From Chloranthus sessilifolius (Eukaryota > Streptophyta > Magnoliopsida > Chloranthales > Chloranthaceae), in assembly GCA_021018995.1 (NCBI GenBank), contig CM037593.1, positions 45,645,810-45,709,809 on the forward strand: 64,000 bases of DNA, given 5' to 3'. The notes beneath the pieces are model-generated. The model did no database searches. It was not told where the DNA came from and was given only the letters and a program-made list of their open reading frames with translations. Of this stretch, positions 1 to 10,846 are shown piece after piece. How positions within the stretch are numbered: position 1 is the stretch's first letter; the number at the start of each line of letters is the position of its first letter. The translations under genes and the position numbers were made by a program.

Positions 1-1165
1 TTGTACTGTAGGCCGTGAAGGTCTCGAGTGAGTCGTGGCTGCGGGGGTTTCTTTCTTCACTTCGGGACATTCCTTGATCCTATGTCCCATTTTCCCACAA
101 CAAAAGTAGGCTCTAGTGGTTTTCCTACATTCTTTAGTCTTATGAGGCTTCCCACACTTCGCACATGAGTCTATCGGTGCTGATGACGCGGCTCAAGAAG
201 TCGGTTGGGCTCTTGACACACCAATTGTCGTGGGAATTTCAGGGCTAAAAGGCCTCGACTAGGAATGAGCGATCTCGAAGACATGGTTTGAGCAAGTTGA
301 GAGGTCAGTGGAATAATAATCTCAGCCTCTTGTTAGCCTGCCTAGAGGCATAAGACTGTGCTTGACTCTGTCTACTCCTGTTTTGCTCTTCTCTTCGCTT
401 GTACATGGTCTCAATGTCCCTTTCCGCAATAAGGGCTAACTTCATCACCTCTGGGTAGGTTGTCACCCTGAACAATGAGATCCTTTCCTTAATAGGAAGA
501 TCCAGGCCTCATTCAAACTTTTGGGCCTTCATCAATTCCGTGGCTATATACAATGGTGCAAAATGAGAGAGCATGGTAAATTTAGCCTCGTACTCACGCA
601 CCATCATCTGACCTTGTTCCAATGTGGTAAACTTCACCTCCATCTAATATCTGACTTGTCAAGGGAAATACTACTCATTAAACACCTCGAAAAATTCTGC
701 CCACTTCCATGGGGCATTCAGTGTCGTTTACACCCTGGTCTTCTCGATGGATTTCCACCAAGGGTCCGCCTCTCCTCCGAGTTGGAAAGAAGCCCAACTA
801 ACCTTCTCTTCCTCGATGTACCTGACTCTTTGTAGAATCTTTTCCATTTGGTTCAACTACTTCTCCACCTCCAGCGGATCCATTTGCCCATAGAAGCTAG
901 GAGGCCTCATCCTTTTGAACTCTTGGAAGCCCGACGATTGATGTCTCTCAACAAGTATTGCCATGGTATTCACCATGGTTTCTAGTAACTGCTAGTCATT
1001 CCCAGTATTATTCCCTACTTTGGAGGTATTATCAATGTTGTTTTCGACACCAGAGGCATGGTTGTTATTGCCTATAGGTGTCGCATTCAGATCGGTGGCT
1101 ACCCCTTCGCCATTTGTTACACCTCTGGTGTGCACTGTCCTCGGTCTTCCTCTTCTTGGAGGCAT
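1..1165 (-). pseudogene. gag: Chromovirus gag (element A), decayed, cut by the window edge
   Basis: Read on the minus strand from the ATG at 1165. The N-terminus MPPRRGRPRTVHTRG is the usual start of plant chromovirus (Del/Tekay-type) Gag, the capsid and nucleocapsid polyprotein. The middle has the conserved stretch around FQEFKRMRPPSFYG and GEADPWWKS. Near 60-170 there are two consecutive CCHC-like zinc knuckles for RNA binding: CAKCGKPHKTKEC, then a second in which the first cysteine is tyrosine (Y-F-C-C-G-K-M-G-H). Several in-frame stops break it, for example in the FNEYYFP region and around 1000. The rest of gag-pol lies left of the window. It sits directly downstream of its PBS and 5-prime LTR. 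The gag call is confident; the Del/Tekay lineage is inferred from the N-terminus and LTR length. Confidence 0.85.
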
Positions 1166-1298
1166 ATTGGTCTGTCATGATCAAGCATAGGCTTAATCTA
1201 GGTGATCGTAAGAATCTTGCCTAAGGTACGATGAAATTTAATGCCATTGCCTTGAACCTAAGCCATAGTTCTAGATTCCCATTAGACTTATAGCCTAG

Positions 1299-1310
1299 GC
1301 TTTGATACCA
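1299..1310 (-). other. Primer-binding site of element A (iMet-type)
   Basis: On the minus strand the sequence is TGGTATCAAAGC, one mismatch from the initiator-methionine tRNA 3-prime complement TGGTATCAGAGC. It lies 2 nt inside the LTR border, where a PBS belongs, and primes minus-strand DNA synthesis. Confidence 0.85.
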
Positions 1311-1312
1311 CC

Positions 1313-3916
1313 TGTGACGACCTAAATTTTCTTACCCCAAAATCCGTGCCATCAGATCCTAGAACACGATCCAATTTTAGAGTTTTCCTTGGTATCGAGG
1401 TGCTTCGATACCTTTGTGATAGCTCGACCTTCCCCTAAACGGATAGTTGGAAAGATCAGGCCATCAAGCTTGCGATAAGTTTATGCAGATGTGGAAGCAA
1501 AGCAGTAAAACCATATGGCATTAAACCAAATATTTCCATCATTCTACAATATAGCCCACAATTATACAGACCACAGCTAATGGCCGACGGTTTCCTAAAC
1601 AGTGGTTTAGAATTATGCAAAATTTATACAAAATAGTTAATTAAAAAAAATGTACCAAGTATCAAAAGTACACAATAATCGCACTCTGCGGGATCCAAAG
1701 AGACAAGTTATGGAAATGCCTCCTCGAGTTGTTCTTCCTCCACTTCAGGGTTGTAATCAGGATCCTCTTCTTGTTTTAGATCCTTTTCTAGGTCAGCACC
1801 TGCAGTTGCGACGTATAGTCGAGGGATGAGCTACAATCCAACCTCGGTAGGGAGAAAATAGTGCTAAATCATATCTCATTATTCTACTTCATGGCATTGA
1901 TGCATAAGTAAGAATAGTTCGAATTAACATTATATCAAATGCTTAAAAAAAAACAATGAACTAATCTATGAATCTCACAATATCTTATGTCATGATGCGG
2001 ATGATATGGGGAACGAGCACATAGCAAAGCAAGGAATCCAAACGGGAACCAAAGCATGTATTTGTGAAAACAGGTGTATGAGAAATAGATGTACATGTGT
2101 CAGAGAATAAAACATATTGGATCATTTCAGAAACATTGGTGTAAGTATCCCGTAGCGAGAACATGTTCGTAAATCTCGAAGACTCCACATGTCTCTTAGA
2201 GACTCCACTCCCTTTACAACTAACGCGAGCTCAGAATATTAGGTATAGGTCTCATGGCAAAGAATCCCATAGTGGGAACTGAGCATCCTATAGCAGGAAT
2301 AGGTTCGTTAACCCCGAGGACTCCACCCCTCTAATAGAGGCTCCACTCCTCTTTGCACATGATCTTGAAATCATATAACACATGCCACAGACCGAACTTC
2401 AAGAATTTGAACTGAACGACTGATATGCATCAATATGCCAAAGTTTTAATGCTATGATCATGTGCAAAAGTCAAATCTTAATCATTTACCGAGTCAATGT
2501 ACATATATATATATATCATGATACTGAAAACATAAAAGCATTTAACAATCGCATCATTAGCCATGATTCGAGAAAGCCTATAATTGAGCCTTGAGATTTT
2601 CCCTACCTTAATATCAGAGTCGTGCGAAGATAATAGCATAAATCAAAGCGGAGGTTTGATCTACGGTCTCCCACATTTATCCAAGATCAAGATGTTTATA
2701 TCCTATATGTTAGTGCCAAAACAATGCATGAAATAGAGTCTTCTTACTTAAACGGATCCAAGGTTTACCCATTCAAGAGCAGGGAACCTTGCTATAGTGA
2801 GCTAATAGGGTCGCTACAGTGAGCCCTTCAGAAATCAGCTCGCTACAGTGACCTCTCCAGGTCACTACAGCGAGCTCATGTGGCCCCCTTCAGCTCACTA
2901 CAGCGAGTTTCAATAATGCCGAAATGGCCTGATTTTTCCTGTAGCACTCGCTATACCGAGGGGCAAAACTGAGGTCGCTACAGAGAGTTTGCAAGGTCAC
3001 TGTAGCGAGGGGTTCAGAATTCGAAAACCCCTAACACTTCTTCTAGGTCTGAAAATCCTAATTTCCTTAATAATTTGGCATCCTAGTATTTAATCCAACC
3101 TAATTTCATGTGATAAGGTTAGATTGCTACTTTCTATCTTAATTTCATGCGCATGCAACGTCCGAAAACATCGCAATCGGGGAAAATCTGAAACTATGCC
3201 TCTCAAGCGTCCGATCTTCGGAGTTCTCCTCGCATGAAATTCATAACTGAATAACATGACTCTTAAACTTATGAAATCGAGGTTTACGGAATCGGTTTAA
3301 GACCTATACCTTCGTAGATTCTTCTCATGCAAAGTCTCTGGTCTTTGGAGTTGGAAATTATCGACGTTGATGCGATCTACCTTTCGATTGCTCGATCGTA
3401 GAGATTTGAAGATCGAAAATAGTATTTGCGAGGATAGGAATGGCAAAGATTTTCTCGTGGAAGACAACTGGTTGGATAAAAAGATCAAATGACTGGTTTT
3501 CTTCTTCAAGAGGCTTAAGGAAGAAGGTGGTTCCTTTCCTCTCATTCCAATTCTCCCAAACACATGCTAACTTATGCATGGGAGTCTTTCTTTTAATTGA
3601 GAGCAATGTTTTGGTGTGTAGCCTGTACACCCAACACTGTGTATGTGTCCAAAATAAAAAAAAAATAGGAAGCCTAATGCTCCTCACATGTCTTGATACC
3701 ATGACCTCTTAGTTATGACCCAAGCTCTTTACCAGTGGGGTGCTCTTAAGGAGCTTGTGTAGTAATTACCCAATTAACTATTTAACCTTTATTATAAAGG
3801 TACCTATTTCAATTTGTAACATGACTTGGTTTAAATAGACAGCGCAAATTGTTAGCGGTCTCGAGCACTAGTATATACCCGGCATATTCGAGTTCAGGAA
3901 TTTGTAGGGTGTTACG
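1313..3916 (-). mobile_element. 5-prime LTR of chromovirus element A
   Basis: The PBS-side border is TGTGACGACC at 1313 on the plus strand (the LTR 3-prime end, GTCGTCACA, on the minus strand). The far border is placed at about 3916, where the plus strand reads GGGTGTTACG; reversed this is near TGTAACACCC, a common start of plant Del/Tekay LTRs. That makes the LTR about 2.6 kb, usual for that clade. The terminal CA appears mutated to CG, and no partner LTR or target duplication is in the window, so the right border is inferred. It carries the CTACAG(C/T)GAG repeat cluster at 2789-3012. The open frames inside it show no similarity I recognise. Confidence 0.7.
2789..3012. repeat. Cluster of GCTACAGTGAGC-type dyads in LTR A
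   Basis: About eight degenerate copies of a short motif, (T/C)(C/A)(G/C)CTACAG(T/C)GAG(C/T), occur in both orientations within 220 bp. Examples are TCGCTACAGTGAGC near 2811 and TCACTACAGCGAG near 2862. Each copy is partly self-complementary (GCT...AGC or CTCG...CGAG around ACA), and spacing is irregular. It may be a U3 enhancer array or simply a degenerated minisatellite. Confidence 0.65.
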
Positions 3917-4885
3917 TAATCGGCTCTAGTCTAAGAATTTTGGGCAAGGGTTTCCTGAGGGATTACTCTAAGGCTAAGCGGTACTCCCTTTGTAATCCTT
4001 CGGGAACCGAGACCAGTGGGCTAGTGCCGCTAGCTCGACTACCTGAGGTTTTTAAAGAAGAGTGCAATTCTAGGATCCTAGAGTGCAGCTCAACTCCTTT
4101 ATTTTGAAACCTCAGAGAGAACCTCAAAATTTCTAAGTGGAAGAAGCTTGAGAACGAGAAGAGACTAGTGAATTGGTGAGTTTGGTCATGGTAGGGGATC
4201 TAGTTATAGGTATACGAACAATTGCAGGCATGTAGCCATGTGTGCAATTGACCAATTGCGCGTAGCTATTCACGTGTGTATTTCAATTACATGTGGGTTT
4301 CTCTACGTGTAATAGCCTGGGAGTTAGTCACCGACTAGGGAGTGACCGGCTGACTGGCTCAATCGAGTGTCCCAGTTCCAGTATGCTTGGAACTGATTAC
4401 GTGCATGGAGCCATGCGCATAATCGAATTATGCGCATAGGCTTATGTGCATAATCAGGGAGTTCGGGTGGTCATGGGAGTTCTAAACCTGGTCCAACTTG
4501 GGACCAATTGCGAACACCGAGTGGCGTGCGTAATCTAATTACACGCCAATGATCAGGTGCGCAATTTAAGCGGTGCACGGAAGGAGAGTCCATGTCCAAC
4601 ACTAGACCAATTGCACACATAAAGATAGGCACGCAATCAGATTATGCGCATGGTTTTATCATCATATTTTTCAAAACTTTCGGGCCAAGTCGAGTCCGAG
4701 TCCATGGGTTGAGATTTCAGCCCAAGATTTCAACTATACACAATGTAAATAGTGTATAATCCCCGTGTTTAGGGTTTTATATCTTCCGAAGAAGGTTGGT
4801 CCCTTTTTCAAGAAGTCATGGGCAAGGTCAAAGGTTGACCGAACAGGTTTGTATACTCCAAGAGGGCGAAAATGGGGTGTCTACA
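3917..4885 (-). mobile_element. Remnant of a Tat-type LTR
   Basis: The segment ends on the plus strand in GGTGTCTACA at 4885, as do the LTRs of elements E (17297) and F (60187). Just before the end it shares CAAGGTCAAAGGTTGACCGAA and a following purine-rich AAAATGGGG with F. The left part is cut by element A. It is rich in short dyads such as ATGCGCATAAT. There is no coding capacity. Orientation follows from the terminal TGTCTACA, the reverse of an LTR start TGTAGACA. Confidence 0.6.
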
Positions 4886-5325
4886 GAAACTGTATCGATC
4901 TATCATAAAATAAGAGAAAATCGATTTCTCCAGTAAGGTCTCCATTCTGAAGCTCAATTCCCCAGTTTTGACCAGTCACAAATCCATTTCAACCGATCGA
5001 AGCATAGCGAAAAACTTCCAAAACTCTGGTTTCCGAAAACTTTATATAAAGTCAACCGGTCGACTCAAACTCGACTAGTCAAAAGTTGTCGAGCTCTGTC
5101 AAAAGTTGTCGAGCTCTTTCCTTCCTGAGTAAGTTGACCAGTCGAAATGTAGTAGAGAACTCAGTTCTCAGCCCAGATTTCATCAAAACTCACCTAACTT
5201 TTTATTTTCTTTTCTTTTTTACTTTATTTCCTATGCCTACTACCTACACACACACAAACATATCTAATCCAATAAAAATAAAAATAAAATAAAATAAATC
5301 CTAAATAAGTAATGTACACGGGACT
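4886..5325. other. Non-coding stretch between the Tat LTR remnant and the B gag
   Basis: No gene seen. The segment has several GACCGGTCGA-like words (4965-5145), a tandem 21-bp duplication of CAAAAGTTGTCGAGCTCT around 5080-5117, and A-rich low-complexity DNA at 5265-5300. It may be the 3-prime untranslated or LTR part of element B, since similar GACCGGTCGAA words fill B's LTR. I found no base-by-base match to that LTR, so assignment is uncertain. Confidence 0.4.
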
Positions 5326-6724
5326 TGGGTTGCCTCCCAAGAAGCGCTACGGATGTGTCGATAGCTTGACTAGGTCAAAGCGCTCATCATGGCATTGGTG
5401 AGTCAGAGGAAGAGGAAGTATCCCCTGCCATTGCTTGACCTTTAGGATTATTTACTGGTTGAGATGGTAACCGGCCCTCGTCTCTTTTATTCAATGCAAT
5501 TGCTAGTTGCTCAATCTGGGTTTCTAGCTTGACAATGGACTGTGTATGCGAATGGAGTAATTGTGTTTACTGCTGAGACTATTGATGCCAGCTTTGGGTT
5601 GCCTGCAAGATAGTTTCCTAAAAATTACTACTACTCCAACGAGGTTTATATTGTTGTTGGCCTTGATTTTGAGGGGATTGAGAGTTGTATGTGGGCCTAA
5701 AAGGCTTAATAGTACCCTGATCCGTATCATTTTTTTAAGCCAGATTCGGGTGATTCCTCTAGCTTGGATTATAAGTATTTTCGAAGTTGTTTTGATCTGA
5801 CCTCCAAAAGGAATTAGTAGCATTTATATGTTCTTGCACAACCTTGGGGTATAATGGTGCAGCCGGACAATTATGAATGGAATGCGTTGGGCTTTGGCAT
5901 ATGTCATAAACCTCACTTACTTGAGCTATTGAGTACGACTTCACACTCAACATGGATTCGAATTTCATTTCCAAGGCCTCGACCTTGGTAGAAATGTTTG
6001 TCGTTGGTTTCAATTTTTACATGCCTCCTCGCTTAGGAGGTATGGTCAGTGAAACCTTAGGATCGATCCTACTAGATTCCGCTTGTTGCACCCAGTTCAC
6101 ACTTAAGTTCTCAAAGAGTTCCCAAGCATCGTCTGTAGTCTTTGTCAGGAACGTACCCCCACAAGAGGCATCAATCATCTATCGGTTTGGCTCAGACAAC
6201 CCTTTGTAGAAGCCTTGCACAATTTGCCAATTTGAAAGCCCAAGATTGGGGCACTTGCGCAACAGTTCATTTAAGCACTCCCAACTCTCGTGAAAGGACT
6301 CATCCGGATTCTGGAGAAAGGAAAATATGGTTTTCCAGATAGTGTTTGTTTTACCGATCGGGAAGTACTTGACGAGAAACTTTCTTTGTAACTCTTCCCA
6401 ATTGGTAATCGAATTGCAAGGCAAAGAGTTCAACCATGCCTTTGCCCTGTCCTTCAATGAGAATGGGAAGAGCCTCATACGAGCAGCCTCTTTTGATAAT
6501 GTATTTATTTTAAATATGGTGAAAACCTCTAGAAAGGCTGTGAGATGATCATAGGGATCTTCGTTGCTAAGCCCATGAAAAGTTGGAAGCATTTCGATGA
6601 AGTTGATCTCAAAGGTCTCATTACAAAGGGTTGCGGGTAAACGTATACATGAGGGAGTTGTAAGAGTGGACGGTGTGCAATATTCCCTCAATGTTTTAGC
6701 CACTTCTTGTTCTTCTTCTGCCAT
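5326..6724 (-). pseudogene. gag: Athila-type gag of element B, no pol behind it
   Basis: Minus-strand frame from the ATG at 6724. It has the Athila Gag core: FEINFIEMLPTFHGLSNEDP, then LFPFSLKDRAKAWLNSLP, KYFP and ESWECLNELLRKCP. A single zinc knuckle follows near 5875-5920 (Y-D-I-C-QSPTH-SIHN-C) with its first cysteine changed to tyrosine. In-frame stops occur at about 6179, about 6020 and 5759. The C-terminal part still reads IVKLETQIEQLAIALNKRDE near 5470-5530. Immediately after, at 5326-5342, comes the sense-strand motif CTTGGGAGGCAACCC, which in plant Athila elements normally follows integrase. Protease, RT, RNase H and integrase are therefore absent. Gag packages element RNA; this copy cannot be functional. 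Confidence 0.85.
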
Positions 6725-7088
6725 ATTGAATTGAATCAGGGGAAGGCGGGGCGGCTAGAACGTTTGAAACTCAAAACTTTTTTAGAGGAACTAGAGCTAG
6801 CACGAATACGCCGGCACGTTCTCTCAAGCTCAAGGTCTAGTCATTCTAGAGAAGGTAATTGTGACCTCAACCTTGGCAGAAGCAGAAAAATAAAACAAAA
6901 GCAAAATACTAACCTAATAAATGGAAACCAAAAGCACGTACCTTAGCCTCTCGCAGCGTCCCGTGATAAGCTTTGGTGTGTTCGAACCTTCAATCCCTCA
7001 AGCCTAGAAATAAAAAAAAAGCAAACTAGTGTTAGTATATGATACAAATGTGCTAAATAAAATAGAAATCAAAAAGATAAAGTCGAAG
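6725..7088 (-). other. Untranslated leader of element B
   Basis: 364 bp between gag and PBS on the minus strand. It is A-rich with no open frame I would support. It corresponds to the RNA leader, where dimerisation and packaging signals of retroelements normally lie; no specific signal is visible. Confidence 0.5.
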
Positions 7089-7106
7089 TCCTCAGCAACG
7101 ACACCA
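7089..7106 (-). other. Primer-binding site of element B (Athila-type)
   Basis: The minus strand reads TGGTGTCGTTGCTGAGGA, close to the Athila/Tat consensus TGGCGCCGTTGCCGGGGA (complement of a tRNA-Asp 3-prime end). It lies 6 nt from the LTR border, the same spacing as in element D. Confidence 0.8.
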
Positions 7107-7112
7107 AAAACT

Positions 7113-8540
7113 TGATCGTCTTAAAATATAGCCTTACAAGTCCACAAATTGTAATGTACTAGGGAAAGTAAAAGGGTGTCGAACCACAGAGACTTGTCAT
7201 TTACCTTTATTCAACTTCTATTTTATTTTAATAAAAATGTATAAAATTAAGTTTCCTAAATAAACTAACGTAAAAAGAAAACCTAAAACAATTTTGAAAT
7301 AAGAGAGGAGAAGGCAATCTGGAATCTCTCTTGGAGCTCAAACTCATATATAATAAAACCCTATTTCTTTTCTATTAATGATTCCCAGGTACCCCCGCTC
7401 GAGGCTAAAAGCTTTGTCGCTTCGTATAAGAATTAGATAAATATAAACATCAAAGTATCATTGCATGTAAGCAATTAAAACTACCTTATAAGGCCTAGTC
7501 CATTAGCGAATATCCTATCTAATCTAACCCCAATCCCTACAAGGCCACTGGAATTAGACTTAATAGAATTAAACCTTTATAGTGGCACATTCTCAATGAC
7601 TCTAGGAACCTCAAACATGCAATCATACCATTAAAACATAATTCATAAATAAAAATAGAAATAAACTTTATTATATACTTATCCAAAATTTACAAGAGAT
7701 CCCAGCTTGAGCACATTTAGCCTTGCATCGATCCAGAGACCTTCATTATTGTTGAATTGGTCTTTGATCGATGATTAGAGTCAATCTCCCTCTATTTCAG
7801 AACTATACCTAACCTAAACTATGAATACTCACACCAAAAGCTCTCTAGAAGAGTCAGTTGTGGAAATTCCCTAAAACCTAACCCTAGGGTCCTTATTTAT
7901 AGAGTATAAGGACCTAAAACAATTATACATGACAAATATCTCTCCCTAATCCCTAAAAATTAGTTGGAGGAAGGAAAATCCGGAAGGAGACTGATAAGCC
8001 AGAGAAAATGCAGCTGAAAGGCTGATTTTTCCCACAAAACCTCTGTTGTGACTGGTCGAACTAGATTCTTAATCGGTCAAACTTCAGATTAATTCTTCAG
8101 GTCAAAAGCACTTCACAGGGCTTCAGTTCTCTTGAATTGCTGACCGGTCGAACTGTGTTTTGACCGGTTGACTTGTGTTTCTGAAGCTTTTGAGAGATTT
8201 GACCGGTCGAAATAGCTATTTCAACCTATTCATTTGGATCTTTTATTTCTTCATTGTTTTTCTTCTGGACCATTCTCTATTGCACCACTTTGACCGATCT
8301 AGTTTGCAGTCTTGACTGGTCAGATTGACCTTTTTTGGGCATTCTTTTAGTCTGTTTCCCTTTGATTCTTGCCAAAGCTTCACGTTTCTTCTTAACTTTG
8401 CTCTTTTAACTCCTTTTACATTTATCTGGCTTTTGCACCTGTTGCAACACAACATGAACTAAAAGCATCCATTAGTAATTAACTGAGAGCTAACAAGGCT
8501 GAGATTTAGATCAAAAGTATGCCATTTTAGAGGCTGATCA
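7113..8540 (-). mobile_element. 5-prime LTR of Athila-type element B
   Basis: The borders are TGATCGTC at 7113 and GGCTGATCA at 8540, giving 5-bp inverted termini TGATC/GATCA and a length of 1428 bp. A minus-strand TATA box, TATAAATA, lies near 7895-7908. Close to the PBS side is the GTGTCGAACCACAGAGACTTG-like segment that equivalent Athila LTRs carry (compare ATCGTCCACAGGGAATT in D). The part at 8045-8320 is packed with GACCGGTCGAA-like words. The short open frame at 8243-8455 is not convincing as a gene. The right flank is Tat-derived DNA, so B inserted into element H. Confidence 0.75.
7895..7908 (-). promoter_or_regulatory. TATA box of LTR B
   Basis: Plus strand TTATTTATAG, i.e. CTATAAATAA on the minus strand, inside the LTR at a position that fits a U3/R promoter. 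Confidence 0.6.
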
Positions 8541-9415
8541 ACGGTTAGGGCCTATCTTGCCGGTCAAGACTAGCAACCACACCGGGGTAGGTTATCGCTC
8601 GGATGGAAAGGAGACTGATGTCCAAATCACCTCGCCAAATGGTCATTATATGACCATTTTTTATATGGGACTGCCCAAACAGCCAATGCATCGAGGAAGA
8701 GAGGGATTTTCACCGAAACCCAACTCACAGAGGCCGAACAAATGGCGGAAGCCTTTGCTACCTTGATGTACCTAAATCAGAAAGAGGAACTAATGAGGCA
8801 CTCGACGGGGTCGGCCCATTATTCAAAATTGAAGAGCTTGTTAACACGAGAACTCCTAAGGTCGGTGCAAAAGATCAAATTCTTCAACTCATGTCACACA
8901 GAGAACTCGAACCGCTCGTAGAGGATTGGGGGACGTTAGACGAAGAGGACTTCCATATTTCCGTCATAAAGATTGAGGAAGAACTAGAACTCGATACTCC
9001 CTCCCCAATCTTCGGGTTCGTCGCCGCTTCGAATTTTCTGGAGATCACTGGAGGAGGAATGGCAAGAACCGCCAAGCGATGACGAAGATTATTGGCTAAA
9101 TCTTCCCACCCTCAAATTAGAAGAACAGTTAGGCTCAAATTTCCAAAGGTTATTCTAAGAAGAAGATGAGCACCACGGTCTTAATGAAACTTCGCAACCT
9201 CTCGAACAAGGCAATGATCGTGGGCCAAGAGGCTCGATTTCCAATGAAGATCTCAGCCTCTGAAAGTTGTTTGGGGAAGAAAAATATTTCTACCCCCATG
9301 TAATTCCTATGCCAGGTTGGGAGTATACATGGGAAGATCCTTACAAAAGAAACATATACAAAGAAATAGAATGGGAGGGTGATTTGTGCTTTTATCGTAC
9401 TAAGTCTTAACCTAT
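8541..9415 (+). pseudogene. Tat pol-spacer fragment (element H), plus strand
   Basis: Plus-strand frames read HTGVGYRSDGKETDVQ near 8577-8625 and IEEELELDTPSP near 8970-9008. The same blocks occur on the minus strand in element F: HIGLGYQSDGPQADLF near 52100-52145, and EFEEELELDTSTSSDS near 51390-51430. They keep the same order, so this is the region between protease and reverse transcriptase of a Tat element of the F family, in opposite orientation to everything around it. A later frame near 9300-9345 reads PMPGWEYTWEDPYKRN. Several frameshifts are present. The first block resembles the GLGY end of a G-patch, a short RNA-associated motif. B inserted at its left end; C's LTR abuts it on the right. 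Confidence 0.65.
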
Positions 9416-10813
9416 TGCAAGCGCACAATAGAGATTGCAGCACTAGTACAGGATCGTTCCCATGAGGAAGGTATCTCTATTTTATTGTTTTGTTTATTCT
9501 AAAAACTTATACTTGTCTTTTAAGATCCTAAACTACTAGAGAAATATGAATAAAGAATGGTTTGTCTAAAACTAATTGCAGAAAATAAAATTAAATCCTC
9601 CTTCTAGATTATCGTTGTCAATCACAATCCTTCAGTTCTCAAATGTTTACAAAATTAAAGTACCATTATACTGTATTTCAGGCCTCTAGAATTTGGGTGT
9701 CAATCAACAACTAGAATTCCTTAATAGAGATTTAATCTAATCAATAATTCTCCTAAAATTTGAGCGTCAATCAAACTCAAGAAAATTGAAGATGGAAAAG
9801 TAAAACCGTTATACTAATCTGCAAATTCTTAATCTGAGTCATCAATTCAAATAAAAAAAATTTAGATGTTTACAAAGCAATAAAGTGCAATAAAATAAAT
9901 CTAAACTAGAAAGAAATGAAAAGATCTTTCATCCCTCAGTCATAGGCGTCAATTGCTTCTGAGAAACTATAGATACTCTACTCTAATCTTCCAGCTCCCA
10001 ATTGTAGTTGTCAATTGCTCTCGAGAAACCTTGGATATCTAAACTAAACTAAACTAAAGTTGATCGGAAGAAAACCCAACCTCAATCGTTAATTGATGCT
10101 GAGAGTTCCTTCGATAACTCTTCTTCAATATCGAGCTCTCTTATTTATAGATCATAAGGAGTCAGTCTACATTATTCTACTCCTAATAAAAGAAAAAACT
10201 AAGAATAAAAGGTTCCTAGTATAACTCTAACTTCTAATTCTAGTTCTTCCTTGCTTTAGATAGTTGATGCGCTCAGAGATTGCTCCTTGATTTCAGCAGC
10301 AGAGTCCTTTGGGAATCTCTCTTCATCAATCTTCTCGGATTCGTGATCTACCAGACTTCTAATTCAAGAGGTCTTCTAATTATATACATGGCGGTATAAA
10401 TCTCATGTTCAGCAGCAACAGTGAGCTTTTATTTTTATAAAATCATAATCACAATTTCTTTTTCTGCACAGCTTTCTCTCAGAACCATTCTTCATTACGA
10501 ACGATCGCGTATCTCTTCATATTGATTTCACGCCTGAAGCATTTTTTGAAGAATCATAATTCACAATTTCTCATTTCTCTTTCAATACGTTCCATCGTCT
10601 TTTACGATTTCTAGCTTTCAGAAGTGGTTTGGATCATCTTTACGTTCAATCATTTTTCTTACTGCATTTTGAGTTCATTTTGAAAAAGATTAACACTTTA
10701 GCTCTCTTTTGTTGTTTATCTTTAATATCTACACATCATCAACTTGTTAATATCAAACTGGAGTCTAGCATCACTAAGTTAAGGGTGATAAATTGGTATA
10801 TTCTGTGACTGAA
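9416..10813 (-). mobile_element. 3-prime LTR of Athila element C (borders approximate)
   Basis: About 1.4 kb. The left border is put at TGCAAGCGCAC (9416), followed by ATCGTTCCCATGAGGAAGG, the counterpart of ATCGTCCACAGGGAATT in D's LTR. The right border is put at about 10813 by alignment to D: both have a purine tract, then ATACCA(T/A)TTT...CACCC(C)TTAAC. The terminal dinucleotides have decayed, so both ends may be off by several bases. A TATA box lies near 10140-10150 on the minus strand. No gene is present. Confidence 0.6.
10140..10150 (-). promoter_or_regulatory. TATA box of LTR C
   Basis: CTATAAATAAG on the minus strand inside LTR C, in the same relative place as the TATA boxes of LTRs B, D and E. 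Confidence 0.55.
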
Positions 10814-10846
10814 CCTCCAAACTACACTTTGCTAGTCCCTAGCAAA
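10814..10846 (-). other. Polypurine tract and adjoining stem-loop of element C
   Basis: On the minus strand GTTTGGAGGT abuts the LTR and serves as the plus-strand DNA primer. Just upstream is a perfect stem-loop: plus strand TTTGCTA (10828-10834), loop GTCCC, then TAGCAAA (10840-10846). Element D has the equivalent pair in the same place with a different stem sequence. Confidence 0.65.

Noticed and set aside
521..835. 104-aa plus-strand frame near the left edge
   Set aside because: It lies opposite the chromovirus gag, which is the supported reading.
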